Shown here: piece after piece, positions 56,701 to 64,000 of the stretch
Layout: every line of letters starts with the position of its first letter
How positions within the stretch are numbered: the stretch's first letter is position 1
Source of the DNA: Saprospiraceae bacterium
GTDB taxonomy: Bacteria > Bacteroidota > Bacteroidia > Chitinophagales > Saprospiraceae
Direction: 5' to 3'
Assembly (NCBI GenBank): GCA_016717265.1
Contig: JADKFX010000001.1
Location: 1,178,001 to 1,242,000 of the forward strand
DNA length: 64,000 nucleotides
The notes under the pieces: generated by a model
Seen by the model: only the letters and a program-made list of their open reading frames with translations
Told to the model about the DNA's origin: nothing
Databases searched by the model: none
Position numbers and translations under genes: made by a program

Positions 56701-57059
56701 CAGCCTTCATTTTTTGCGATGCCAGCGTTTTCAGAAATGTCTTCAAATGTTAAGTTTCCTTTATTAAGATACAATTTATCTGGAACCTGATTTCCAACGA
56801 AATAGACATCTTGTAATCCATCATTATTGAAATCGGCAATCCCGGTACCAGCGCCATTGTAAATATAATTAAAATTGTATATGTATTCTTCCTGGGTTTC
56901 GGTGATCTGATTAGCAAAATCAATGCCCGTTTCCTTAGGCATTAAAAGGCTAAATAGGGGTCCTTCCAATTTTTGATCAGACCTTTTTTTGCAGGCCATA
57001 TTACAACAAAACAGGAATCCAATACAGCTTAAAGTGCTGATTATTAGATTTTTTTTCAT
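53733..57059 (-). CDS. FG-GAP/VCBS and ASPIC-domain surface lipoprotein (copy A)
   Basis: 1108 residues. The signal ends in a lipobox (CNMAC, cysteine near residue 23). The same order as copy B: first FG-GAP/VCBS block (about 55-515), ASPIC/UnbV domain (about 525-600, GAKVTIHTGDKIQYQQF), second FG-GAP block (about 640-1085). Conserved stretches such as GRQCSSEQVP and FSTIQGI are shared with copy B, indicating a whole-gene tandem duplication. It is the first gene of a minus-strand run A-B-acnA-mscL. Similar lipoproteins occur beside SusC/SusD systems in other Bacteroidota; no such genes are here. Confidence 0.92.
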   Translation of the reverse strand: MKKNLIISTLSCIGFLFCCNMACKKRSDQKLEGPLFSLLMPKETGIDFANQITETQEEYIYNFNYIYNGAGTGIADFNNDGLQDVYFVGNQVPDKLYLNKGNLTFEDISENAGIAKNEGWRSGITIVDINNDGYQDIYITRGGFKNDPVKNRNLLLVNQKNLTFKEEAAIYGIDDPGYSIAATFFDYDNDNDLDLYLTNRPDHWGINTEELVKAKELQKTKIDPLTSHHLYRNDGIKFIDVSKEAGIYPSYAYGLAAIAGDINKDGTQDLYVANDFIENDYFYINMGNGTFRESAKDVCNHVPYYAMGADFGDINNDGLEEIFVVEMRPEDYKRSKTAMPPMQPEFFYDLRNRGFADQYMHNVLQYNHGNGFFSDIAQMAGIEKTDWSWAALIFDLDNDGFKDIYVTNGYLRDVYDRDGNITMDSILKKSDNYVHHLEDALKYLPSVKLVNYIFQNNKSLHFKKMMKEWGMDQTSFSNGAAFGDLDNDGDLDLVVNNINDPAFVYRNNLNEHKNYLRIKLDGPETNRTGIGAKVTIHTGDKIQYQQFKTFRGYLSSCEPFVHFGLDDITQVDLIEVEWTDGKVQQIKNTKANQLLTIRYINSNVNSNPKPKINPQFEEQTEKTIIPPFFHRENNFDDYYNQKLLPHSLSKTGPHISVADINRDGKEDFYIGKAHNQAGQVYIQTNENTFTPVKNSAFETDIKYKDYGSCFFDAEGDGDLDLYVVSGGTEFSKEHPIYQDRLYLNDGKGTFSKSEKSLPKISSSGSCVIAADIDGDGDIDLFRGGRCIPDQYPYAPDSYLLENNGKGIFTDVTDQKASGLRKIGMVTSAVWASLNGDKNPELIIVGEWMPITIFENSGGALTKVKQDKYGLNNTEGWWNRIVTADLDQDGDLDFVLGNLGMNYKFHASVEKPFQIYCDDFDKNGTFDIVLAKYNGGQMVPIRGRQCSSEQVPSIAKNFPSYNSYANASVHDIYGEGLKTSLHYEAKLFESIILKNNGTSFEIIPLPLEAQFSTIQGIAIEDFDQDGILDLVLGGNLFQAEIETTRADASIGLFLKGTKSKAMFSVIPVLQSGIFIPNDIKDIKSIRSNNQIHFLASANNSALVFFKNNK

Positions 57060-57298
57060 TATGAAAATAATTTATATAAATGATTCGTTTTCAATTGATT
57101 GGACTGCAAAATACGCTGGGTTTTCGAGACAACCAAAGGATGTATGCAGGACCGGTTTGAAAGACTCCTCTACATTGCCTTATGAGTATCTACTTCAGGC
57201 TTATTTGGATATGCAAAGAGACTCTATTAAATCATTGTGAAAGAATCATTTTTGACTCCACTAGTCATGCTATTGACAAATTTAGTGGTCAATACAAT

Positions 57299-57349
57299 TC
57301 TTGTACAAGATTCGATAATGAAACCTTGATTTCTTCGTTTGTATCTTTG
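57299..57349 (+). promoter_or_regulatory. 12-bp palindrome and exact -7 element before the small lipoprotein gene
   Basis: TCTTGTACAAGA (57299-57310) is a perfect palindrome. TATCTTTG (57342-57349) is an exact -7 element and lies only 4 nt before the ATG at 57354, implying a nearly leaderless mRNA. The rest of 57060-57298 shows no convincing gene. Confidence 0.45.
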
Positions 57350-57353
57350 AATT

Positions 57354-57872
57354 ATGAAGCAACTCAGTTTATTTGTTTTAATCCTGTCATCCCTATTTCT
57401 ATCTTGTTCAAAACAAGAAGTAGGAGATTTTCAACTGGAATATCGGATGAGCCTTGAATTGCCAGCAAATGCGAATCCATTATTTACGCACGTATTTGAA
57501 AAAAACATTGCCTCCTCCTGGATTCAATTTTTAAAAGCAAACAACCTCGAAGATTCCGATATCAGAATGGTTCGACCAAGATCTGTAATCTTGTCACCAG
57601 CTATTGGCAATAATTTAAATTATGAAAATTTCGTAGAAGCCCATGTTAGTGTATATGATTTTCAAGACCCGGGTGGAATATTACAGATAGGAGATTTATA
57701 TGAAATTATTGGCAGCCAGGACGAATTGATTTTTTTACCTGGTCTTGCAAATGTAAAAGACATTATTCGGCAAGCTGAGTTTATACTTAAATTAGAATTC
57801 AATGTACGAGCGATTCCAGGTTCACTTACGGAACATTATTTGATCGTTCAATTTGATGTTTTTAGGAATTAA
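57354..57872 (+). CDS. Small lipoprotein, function unknown
   Basis: 172 residues; the signal ends in a lipobox (LFLSC, cysteine at residue 18). The mature part is predicted mixed alpha-beta with phrases ELPANANPLFTHVF, SVILSPAIGNNLNYEN and FILKLEFNVRAIPG; no family recognised. It is divergent from the FG-GAP lipoprotein gene and convergent (38 nt) with the membrane glycosyltransferase-like gene. Functional link to the FG-GAP pair is possible from position only. Confidence 0.8.
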   Translation: MKQLSLFVLILSSLFLSCSKQEVGDFQLEYRMSLELPANANPLFTHVFEKNIASSWIQFLKANNLEDSDIRMVRPRSVILSPAIGNNLNYENFVEAHVSVYDFQDPGGILQIGDLYEIIGSQDELIFLPGLANVKDIIRQAEFILKLEFNVRAIPGSLTEHYLIVQFDVFRN

Positions 57873-57910
57873 TTATAAAGTTTTCTGTTGAAATTTTAAT
57901 TCTAAAATGC

Positions 57911-59458
57911 TTACTGTTTAGCATAAATTTTCATTTGAAAGTTAAAGCTGTCCAGATTTTGACGCTCTAACTTATTGAACCCTTCAAATTGATACGCTTT
58001 GAAATTTAGGAAATGAGGCCAGGAATTTATTAAATTATAATTTTTATCAACAATAAATGGGTGATACTTAATTGGATCATTTACTGGATAAAAGTAACAT
58101 AGATTTATAGCCAGAATATTTTGTGTTTCATGCTTGCTTTGCAAATCATTTGATTTCATTCTAATTTCTTTTGACGCAGGAATTTTTGACCAAGCATTTT
58201 CGTATTCACAAACAGTTTCCAGCGCTGTTACAATTTGGGAATTGTACAAGCTCCAATAAATGTCTCTTGGGTAACTTATGGATGCATAATTTTTAAAACA
58301 AACTGCAAAGTTTAAAATGAACACCGAAGAAAGTAAAAGCCAAACAAATTTTTGAATTGATTTAAACTTGCCTATTATTTCATTTATTGAATAGACGGAA
58401 AGAATACAAACAAAAGGAATATACTGATGTATTAGTCTACCATAAAACAATACTTTATTTTGATAAAATCCAAAATAGGCATAGATTAAAAACAGCAAGA
58501 TTAAGGGAATAAAAATGAATTCGGTATACTTTTTAGAATTGTCAATTCCGGAAATTATTTTTTTAAGAATGAGTATAAAATATAAGCACAATCCTATTAA
58601 TAAGATAATGCCACCTGGTCCTTCAACTTCTATTAAATATTTTTGTAAAAACGAAAAGGATTCATCAAAGGAACCTTGCGTAATTGTCTTTGATAAATTT
58701 AAGGCTTCCTGGAGATAGGATTGACTTCCGAGTCTTGCAAATATTTCAACAAATAGGAGGCAACATACGCAAGTTAAAATAAAGTAAAAACCATAAATTA
58801 ATCTGGCTGTTAATGTTTGCTTATTTATAGTATTGAATAGGAATAGCCAAAAATTGTAAATGTATAATACAAAATACCCGGGATAAACTAAAAAGCCTAA
58901 GAATGAAAACGCAGCTAGCAAAATGGATTTTTTTATTGAAAGCGCTTCATTTTGGGTATAGACAATTGTTTTATAAATGCAGACATATAAAATTAATAAG
59001 CTGGAATCATAGGGAAGCGCATGTCTGATATATAGATAAGAGTTTATTAATGAACTGAATACTAAAACGCTTATCAGAGAGAGCCATAGATCGCTCAATA
59101 AAAGTTTTGATATTTTATAATGTACGAATAGGAGGAAGCAATAAATACTGAAATTGAATATAAATAATGGACTGGAATTTTTACTTTCGTAGTAGTTCAA
59201 ATCAAAAATTTGTGCTGTAATATATTGGATTCCATTTGGGAATATTTTTAGAATGGCTTCTCCTGGCCTGCCTTGGGTGGAGAAAATTGCATTTATTGCC
59301 AAACGAAATTTAAATTCTGAAAATGCTACTAATGCTTTTGCAGATTCAACATATCGCGCTTCATCAGGGAATGCTAAAAATCCACAGCCGATCAAACTAA
59401 ATTTCAGACTTGTTGTAATTAGAATGGTAGTTAGTAGCAGATAATGTAGCGGATACAT
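57911..59458 (-). CDS. Polytopic membrane protein, GT-C/ArnT-like glycosyltransferase candidate
   Basis: 515 residues from the ATG at 59458; a TTG at 59530 would add 24 polar residues and cannot be excluded. About ten to twelve hydrophobic helices are visible. After the first helix comes FLAFPDEARYVESAKAL, the acidic DE motif in the first extracytoplasmic loop that is typical of GT-C-fold (GT39/ArnT-like) enzymes. A C-terminal soluble segment of about 110 residues follows the last helix. Such enzymes transfer sugars from polyprenyl phosphates. The substrate is unknown, and the assignment rests on topology plus the one motif. Confidence 0.7.
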   Translation of the reverse strand: MYPLHYLLLTTILITTSLKFSLIGCGFLAFPDEARYVESAKALVAFSEFKFRLAINAIFSTQGRPGEAILKIFPNGIQYITAQIFDLNYYESKNSSPLFIFNFSIYCFLLFVHYKISKLLLSDLWLSLISVLVFSSLINSYLYIRHALPYDSSLLILYVCIYKTIVYTQNEALSIKKSILLAAFSFLGFLVYPGYFVLYIYNFWLFLFNTINKQTLTARLIYGFYFILTCVCCLLFVEIFARLGSQSYLQEALNLSKTITQGSFDESFSFLQKYLIEVEGPGGIILLIGLCLYFILILKKIISGIDNSKKYTEFIFIPLILLFLIYAYFGFYQNKVLFYGRLIHQYIPFVCILSVYSINEIIGKFKSIQKFVWLLLSSVFILNFAVCFKNYASISYPRDIYWSLYNSQIVTALETVCEYENAWSKIPASKEIRMKSNDLQSKHETQNILAINLCYFYPVNDPIKYHPFIVDKNYNLINSWPHFLNFKAYQFEGFNKLERQNLDSFNFQMKIYAKQ

Positions 59459-59530
59459 TTTTACATGATTCCTGCTTTGCTTAAAATTGAAAACAAGAGA
59501 ATTATAAAAGAATTTCAAGGTAGGTGGCAA

Positions 59531-59836
59531 ATGATCTGCGTTTTATTGTTACTACTTGTTTGCGAATGTATAGAATAACTTGCAGGTGGAAGCACATTTT
59601 AGCATTGTTAATTAAAGCCTGGCTTTAGTCTTGTATTAAGGAGTGATTTCCATGTTTCTTAATACTGCGCAATTATTTTGAATTGTGGTAACTTATTCGG
59701 ACTCCAGACAAAAATCTTTGATTTGTTGATCCTTACTTATGGATATGGTTTTTAAAATGTTCTCGGAGCTAAGGCCAATGGTTTGGAATTAATACTACGA
59801 ATCAATTCAAATACATTTACCTATAGAATGTTTCAA
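59531..59836. other. Non-coding gap, no recognisable element
   Basis: About 300 nt between the membrane-protein gene and the end of rluB. Only very short ORFs, no tRNA-like or strong hairpin structure; a weak CAATTAA ... TTAATTG inverted repeat lies at its lower-coordinate edge of rluB. Confidence 0.5.
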
Positions 59837-60613
59837 TTAATGTTTTAAATGTTTTAATTGAATTACTTCTTTTTCTGTCAAATGTCGATACCGACCTCGG
59901 GGAAGATTTTTTTTGGTAAGTCCGGCAAGATATACCCGATCTAATTTTTCAACCTGATAACCGAGATGCTCAAAAATTCTGCGGACAATTCGATTCTTTC
60001 CAACATGCAATTCAATGCCGACTTCATTTTTTTTATCATTGGCATAATCGACACCATCAACCAGGGCTTTGCCATCTTCTGGTAAAATAACACCTTCCAT
60101 GATTCTTTCCAGATCATTTTTGGTGATGTTTTTATCTAATACGGCATGGTATAATTTCTTCATTCGATGAGAAGGATGGCCAAGCTTTTGAGCAAGTTCG
60201 CCATCGTTGGTCATTAATAATAAGCCCGTAGTATTTCGATCTAATCTGCCTATAGGAAATACCCGTTCTTTAATTTCATCTTTGATAAGATCGAATACTG
60301 TTTTTCGTCCTCGTTCATCATCCATCGTAGTAATGATGTTTTTAGGTTTATTTAATAAAAGATAAACCGCTTTATGATAAGGTTGAACAATTTTATCCTG
60401 ATAGCTTACTTTATCAGCAGGCTGGACTTCATAAGCTGGGTTGTCTAACACTGCGCCATTGACACTAATTTTGCCTGCTTTAACTAATGCGGCAGCTTCT
60501 CTTCTCGAACATATTCCGCAATGAGCAATGTATTTATTGAGCCTGTAATGGATATCAAAGGAAGGGGGTGGAATAGGTTCTTTTCTTTTAGAACGGAATG
60601 TCTTCTTCATCAT
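59837..60613 (-). CDS. rluB: 23S rRNA pseudouridine synthase, RluB/RsuA family
   Basis: 258 residues (ATG at 60613 or 60610). An S4 RNA-binding domain (RLNKYIAHCGICSRREAAALVKAGKI, read in two blocks) precedes the catalytic domain with GRLDRNTTGLLLMTNDGEL, in which the aspartate of RLDRNT is the nucleophile. KNRIVRRIFEHLGYQVEKLDRV is the family C-terminal motif. Isomerises a uridine in 23S rRNA (RluB class by the overall form; RluE/RluF cannot be excluded). It overlaps the end of dnaB by about 26 nt and is probably co-translated with it. Confidence 0.9.
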   Translation of the reverse strand: MMKKTFRSKRKEPIPPPSFDIHYRLNKYIAHCGICSRREAAALVKAGKISVNGAVLDNPAYEVQPADKVSYQDKIVQPYHKAVYLLLNKPKNIITTMDDERGRKTVFDLIKDEIKERVFPIGRLDRNTTGLLLMTNDGELAQKLGHPSHRMKKLYHAVLDKNITKNDLERIMEGVILPEDGKALVDGVDYANDKKNEVGIELHVGKNRIVRRIFEHLGYQVEKLDRVYLAGLTKKNLPRGRYRHLTEKEVIQLKHLKH

Positions 60614-62087
60614 TCATTTTGGATTGTTTGATGATCACGTTGGGTGTAGCAACACTTCCAAATGGATCAAAATTTTGTTGGAGTGGTACAAATTTAGCAA
60701 ATTTATCGATAAATTTCATGCCTACAGTACCTGTAGCTCCATTTCTATGCTTTGCAATGATGAGCTCTGTATAACCTTTTGGCATTTCAAAGGTGTTTTC
60801 CAATTCATAATAATCTGGTCGATAAATAAACATAACCATATCTGCATCTTGTTCGATTGCTCCAGATTCCCTTAAATTGGATAATTGAGGTCTTTTGTTT
60901 TCTTTACTTTGCGTTTCTGCTGCACGGTTTAATTGTGATAATGCGATGACCGGGATATTAATCTCTTTTGCTAAACTTTTAAGTGCTCTTGAGATGGTGG
61001 AAATTTCTTGTTCCCTACTACCTTTTTTATCATTAGAACCTACCGTCATCAATTGTAAATAATCGATGATCACCATTCCGATTTTATATTGTTGATGAAG
61101 TCGACGACATTTAGCTCTTAATTCGAATACATTCAAGGAAGGAGTATCGTCAATATATATAGGTGCATCGCTTAATTTATTAATAGATTGATTGAGTTTA
61201 GTCCAATCTTCATCATCTAATTTAGCATTTCGCATTTTACCACCTTCAATTTCTGCTTCCATTGAAATTAGACGATTCACCAATTCGAGGTTGTTCATCT
61301 CCAGTGAAAACAAGGCAACAGGTGTATTATAATCCATTGCAGCGTTTCTGGCTAATGCTAAGGTAAACGAAGTTTTACCCATACCCGGACGAGCGGCTAC
61401 AATAATTAAGTTGGATTTTTGCCAGCCAGAGGTTAATTCATCCAATTCTGGAAATCCGCTTGGGATTCCTGACATTCCAGATTCTTGATGCGTCATGTTT
61501 TCTAGACGTTGCTGTGCTTTTCGCACTAAGGATCCAACAGATTCATATCCACGTCTCAAATAATTGTCAGTAATATCATAAAGTCCTTGCTCAGCAGAAT
61601 CCAATAAGTCAAATACGTCTTTTGTATCTTCAAAACAATCCTGTATGATTGCGGTAGAATTTTTAATTAATTCCCGTTGTACAAATTTCTGTGCTACTAT
61701 TTTGGCATGGTATTCCAGATTTGCAGAAGATGCTACTTTATTTGCAAGTTCCAGAATATAAGCTAATCCACCTATTTCTTCCAGGAGTTTAGTTTTATGA
61801 AGAATTTCCCGGATGGTAAGGGTATCAATGGGCTGATTCGTTTCAAATAAACGGATCATAGATTGGTAGATCTTTTGATTTGCCGGTTTATAGAAACTTT
61901 CTGGTTTAAGGATATCCAGAACTATAGAAATAGCATCTTTATCTAACATTACGGCACCTAAAACAGCTTCTTCGAGTTCAATTGCTTGAGGCTGAAGCCG
62001 TTCATACGCCAGGGACGAAACATCCGGAGTCCTGGGTTTAAAATTACTTTTTGTAAAAGATAAAGATTCTTTAAGAGATTCGGCCAT
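60588..62087 (-). CDS. dnaB: Replicative DNA helicase DnaB
   Basis: 499 residues. The N-terminal DnaG-interaction domain (LEEAVLGAVMLDKDAISIVLDIL) precedes a RecA-type ATPase with Walker A AARPGMGKTSF, SLEMNNLELVNRLIS, Walker B MVIIDYLQLM, and the arginine-finger region ESGAIEQDADMVMFIYRPDYY. Unwinds DNA at the fork as a hexamer. An exact -7 element lies 36 nt upstream, and a set of 11-nt repeats flanks it. rluB overlaps its 3' end. Confidence 0.97.
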   Translation of the reverse strand: MAESLKESLSFTKSNFKPRTPDVSSLAYERLQPQAIELEEAVLGAVMLDKDAISIVLDILKPESFYKPANQKIYQSMIRLFETNQPIDTLTIREILHKTKLLEEIGGLAYILELANKVASSANLEYHAKIVAQKFVQRELIKNSTAIIQDCFEDTKDVFDLLDSAEQGLYDITDNYLRRGYESVGSLVRKAQQRLENMTHQESGMSGIPSGFPELDELTSGWQKSNLIIVAARPGMGKTSFTLALARNAAMDYNTPVALFSLEMNNLELVNRLISMEAEIEGGKMRNAKLDDEDWTKLNQSINKLSDAPIYIDDTPSLNVFELRAKCRRLHQQYKIGMVIIDYLQLMTVGSNDKKGSREQEISTISRALKSLAKEINIPVIALSQLNRAAETQSKENKRPQLSNLRESGAIEQDADMVMFIYRPDYYELENTFEMPKGYTELIIAKHRNGATGTVGMKFIDKFAKFVPLQQNFDPFGSVATPNVIIKQSKMNDEEDIPF

Positions 62088-62107
62088 GAAGCAATTCGAT
62101 TAGGTCT

Positions 62108-62216
62108 TGTTGTAAACTGGTACAAAAGTAAAATACAACAAATAATAAAAAAGTTTTATATGAGCTGAGAAATTGTTTAAAACTTACTAAAAACCTGTTT
62201 AAAACTTGTTGAAAAC
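62108..62216 (-). promoter_or_regulatory. dnaB promoter flanked by 11-nt iterated elements
   Basis: The minus-strand -7 element TACTTTTG (plus 62123-62130) is an exact TAnnTTTG match. Upstream of it, four 11-nt units follow each other without gaps at 62174-62217: TGTTTAAAACT, TACTAAAAACC, TGTTTAAAACT, TGTTGAAAACT (plus strand). A fifth, TGTTGTAAACT (62108-62118), lies downstream of the -7, exactly 66 nt (six periods) from the first. The rest of the 351-nt gap (62218-62438) has a near-palindrome AATGATAGCTGTCATT (62347-62362) and a weak hairpin GGTGT ... ACACC near 62371-62390. Confidence 0.6.
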
Positions 62217-62438
62217 TCCTGCAGCGAATAGTTGCCTCAAATATACATATGTTATTTGACAATAATATGAAAGCGAATCGATAGTTTTCATTTGGCTATC
62301 AAGGACTTATTAGATAAAGATTTAATATAAGAATGAGATAATCGACAATGATAGCTGTCATTTTCTCTTAGGTGTCTTCAAAAAAACACCAACATTATAT
62401 GTGAAAAAATAATAATAATTTTTTTTTCTTAATATGTA

Positions 62439-63098
62439 TTAGTTTGATTTACCTATCTTATTTAATTTATTTTGGACACTTTCTACCATTTTCGTTTGAT
62501 TTGAAATTTCTGATTTGGTAATATCTTGATCTTTATCGTTGGTAATAATGTTTGCTTCAGCTTTCTTAATTTTTGCTTTAGCATTTTCGATATCATCGTG
62601 GTAATTCTTGTTGTCCTGGAGTAGATTCGCCATTTTTTTATTCAGTTTTTTCAATTTATCCTGTTCATCTTCAAGTTCGGAGCGGGTTTTTTCGCGTTGT
62701 ACCTCAAAGGAAAACTCTTGAATGAATTCTTTGGCCCCAGCAAATTCTTTTGGATAATCAGTTGAGTTCAAGAAGCCATTTTTTAAGTCAAAAAAGGCAG
62801 TAAGGCTGTTATCTTCTGTAATTACATATAAATCAAAAGAATTTTCACCATGAATGGATTTTATGGTGGCATTATTTATAAAGTCCTCATCCGCTTTTCT
62901 ATTGCGATTTAGTTTGCCATATTCCTTGGTATAATTCTTCCAGACCTTGTCGATGAGTTTTTCATCTGCATCTGGAATGGTTATGCTGATTCCATTTTGA
63001 ACACCCAGGCTCATTTGTAATTTGTTTTCGCGGGCTTGTCCAAGAGCGGTAAGTTGGCTTAACAGGCAGCAGCTAAGTAAAATGATAAGTTTATTCAT
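62439..63098 (-). CDS. Secreted coiled-coil protein, function unknown
   Basis: 219 residues with a signal peptide (MNKLIILLSCCLLSQLTALGQ). Residues about 25-125 form a compact alpha/beta domain (LGVQNGISITIPDADEKLIDKVW, AFFDLKNGFLN). Residues about 130-215 are heptad-like, rich in Lys, Glu, Asn and Gln, and should form a coiled coil (KTRSELEDEQDKLKKLNKKMA, then KIKKAEANIITND). Probably periplasmic. Similar small proteins are annotated hypothetical in Bacteroidota. Monocistronic, 79 nt before the GT2 gene's stop on the same strand. Confidence 0.82.
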   Translation of the reverse strand: MNKLIILLSCCLLSQLTALGQARENKLQMSLGVQNGISITIPDADEKLIDKVWKNYTKEYGKLNRNRKADEDFINNATIKSIHGENSFDLYVITEDNSLTAFFDLKNGFLNSTDYPKEFAGAKEFIQEFSFEVQREKTRSELEDEQDKLKKLNKKMANLLQDNKNYHDDIENAKAKIKKAEANIITNDKDQDITKSEISNQTKMVESVQNKLNKIGKSN

Positions 63099-63177
63099 AA
63101 ATTGTTGGTTTATATAATGTAAGACAAAAATTTTGCCAGAAGGATTCCCAAATCCTGTTAAATTTAGTTTAAATGAT

Positions 63178-63900
63178 TTAGGAGCGGAATAAATTAAACT
63201 TTAGGATACAATAAATTGCCCTAAAGCCGTCTTTCCAGCTAATCTTTTTACCTTCCAGATAAGTTCGACCATAGTAAGAGATTCCTACTTCATAAATTCT
63301 TATGCCAGGAATACGAGCGATTTTTGAGGTTACTTCAGGTTCAAAACCAAATCTTTTCTCCTGTAAATCCAGATTTTTTAAAATATCCGCTTTAAACAAC
63401 TTATAACAAGTTTCCATGTCTGACAAGTTCAAATTGGTACAGGCATTGGATAAGAATGTCAGAATTTTATTGCCAATAGAATGCCAGAAAAACAAGATTC
63501 GATGAGGGTGACCACTCGTAAAACGAGAACCATAAACAACATCCGCGTGTCCTTCCAGGATTGGTTTAAGAAGGTCATTATACTCTCTGGGATCATATTC
63601 AAGGTCTGCGTCTTGTATAATTATATAATTGCCAGTAGCTTCTTTAATACCGGTATGTAAAGCAGCTCCTTTTCCTTTATTGACCGCGTGTTTAAAATAT
63701 TGACAATGTTGTTCTGGGTGTTCCTGGATGTATTGGAGCAGTTTGGCTTCGGTTCCATCTTTCGAACAATCGTTTACAAGTATGATTTCTTTTTGGATGC
63801 TGTCACGCAATTGCACCCTGGCAATGGCTTCTAAAATGAGGTGGATTGTTTTTTCCTCATTATAAACTGGGATGACAATCGAAAGTGTTTGAACGGACAT
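63178..63900 (-). CDS. GT2 glycosyltransferase, dolichyl/polyprenyl-phosphate mannose synthase-like
   Basis: 240 residues. Classic GT2 blocks: LSIVIPVYNEEKTI at the N-terminus, IILVNDCSKDGT, NKGKGAALHTGI and QDADLEYDPREY (DxD-type metal site). GSRFTSGHPHR and DMETCYKLFKADIL are typical of the DPM1/Ppm1-like group that loads a sugar onto polyprenyl phosphate. No C-terminal membrane helices, so soluble or peripheral. Its lipid-linked sugar could feed a GT-C enzyme such as the one at 57911-59458, but that link is a guess. Confidence 0.92.
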   Translation of the reverse strand: MSVQTLSIVIPVYNEEKTIHLILEAIARVQLRDSIQKEIILVNDCSKDGTEAKLLQYIQEHPEQHCQYFKHAVNKGKGAALHTGIKEATGNYIIIQDADLEYDPREYNDLLKPILEGHADVVYGSRFTSGHPHRILFFWHSIGNKILTFLSNACTNLNLSDMETCYKLFKADILKNLDLQEKRFGFEPEVTSKIARIPGIRIYEVGISYYGRTYLEGKKISWKDGFRAIYCILKFNLFRS

Positions 63901-64000
63901 AATTAGATTTCGGCAAATTTAAGATATATCTAGGAAACCGACGATGGATTAGGGTTTTGCTCAATTTGCAAGAAATAAAAGCAGAAATTTTTAATTAAAT

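Noticed and set aside
57061..57240. 59-codon ORF on the plus strand (MKIIYINDSFSIDW...)
   Set aside because: It fills the only space available for the promoter of the divergent FG-GAP lipoprotein gene, its ATG is 2 nt from that gene's ATG, and it shows no domain or promoter of its own.

Overview
The window is AT-rich chromosomal DNA from a member of the Bacteroidota, most likely the Saprospiria/Saprospiraceae. The evidence is: several very large secreted proteins ending in type IX secretion (T9SS) sorting domains of both classes (the short por-type and the gliding-motility/CHU_C type); HYR-like, DUF11, SdrD-B-like, PKD and SprB-like modules; Bacteroidota promoter -7 elements (TAnnTTTG); starts without Shine-Dalgarno motifs; and family-typical genes such as DUF4783, TIGR02757, a DUF6089/PorG-like barrel and paired FG-GAP/ASPIC lipoproteins. 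The genus assignment is an inference.

Layout. 1-6.5 kb: the 3' part of a giant repeat adhesin running off the left edge, then a small T9SS cargo protein. 6.6-14.9 kb: a Cys/Met-metabolism PLP enzyme, the succinate dehydrogenase cluster sdhC-sdhA-sdhB, tRNA-Asn with its terminator, a PfkB-family kinase, rlmN (minus strand) and a DUF3089 lipoprotein. 14.9-15.1 kb: a striking array of 28 heptamers. 15.1-24.0 kb (minus strand): two paralogous PKD/T9SS proteins, a short ORF carrying only a T9SS sorting domain, a MacB-type permease, an inositol-monophosphatase-family enzyme, an esterase and rpoN. 24.2-35.8 kb (mostly plus): an Xaa-Pro aminopeptidase, two tiny convergent genes, two giant secreted metalloproteases (M12-like and M43-like) and a TIGR02757 protein. 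35.9-46.5 kb: an M16 peptidase, DUF4783 (minus), gpmI-nadA-PorG-like gene, a two-gene ABC-2 exporter and a glycosyltransferase. 46.5-57.1 kb (minus): a flavodoxin-reductase-like 2Fe-2S enzyme, mscL, aconitase and two tandem 1.1-kilo-residue FG-GAP/ASPIC lipoproteins. 57.3-64.0 kb: a small lipoprotein, a GT-C-like membrane protein, rluB, dnaB, a coiled-coil secreted protein and a GT2 glycosyltransferase.

Functionally the window mixes housekeeping metabolism (TCA enzymes SdhCAB and aconitase, glycolytic GpmI, NAD synthesis NadA), information processing (RpoN, DnaB, RlmN, RluB, tRNA-Asn) and a large cell-surface programme (T9SS cargo, proteases, adhesin, lipoproteins). I see no CRISPR array, no insertion sequence, no prophage and no clear defence island. 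The most notable unexplained structures are the heptamer array at 14914-15109, an 11-nt iterated element immediately upstream of dnaB, the sorting-domain-only ORF that overlaps genes on both sides, an intrinsic terminator abutting a start codon at about 16.9 kb, and two tiny convergent genes at 26.1-26.4 kb.
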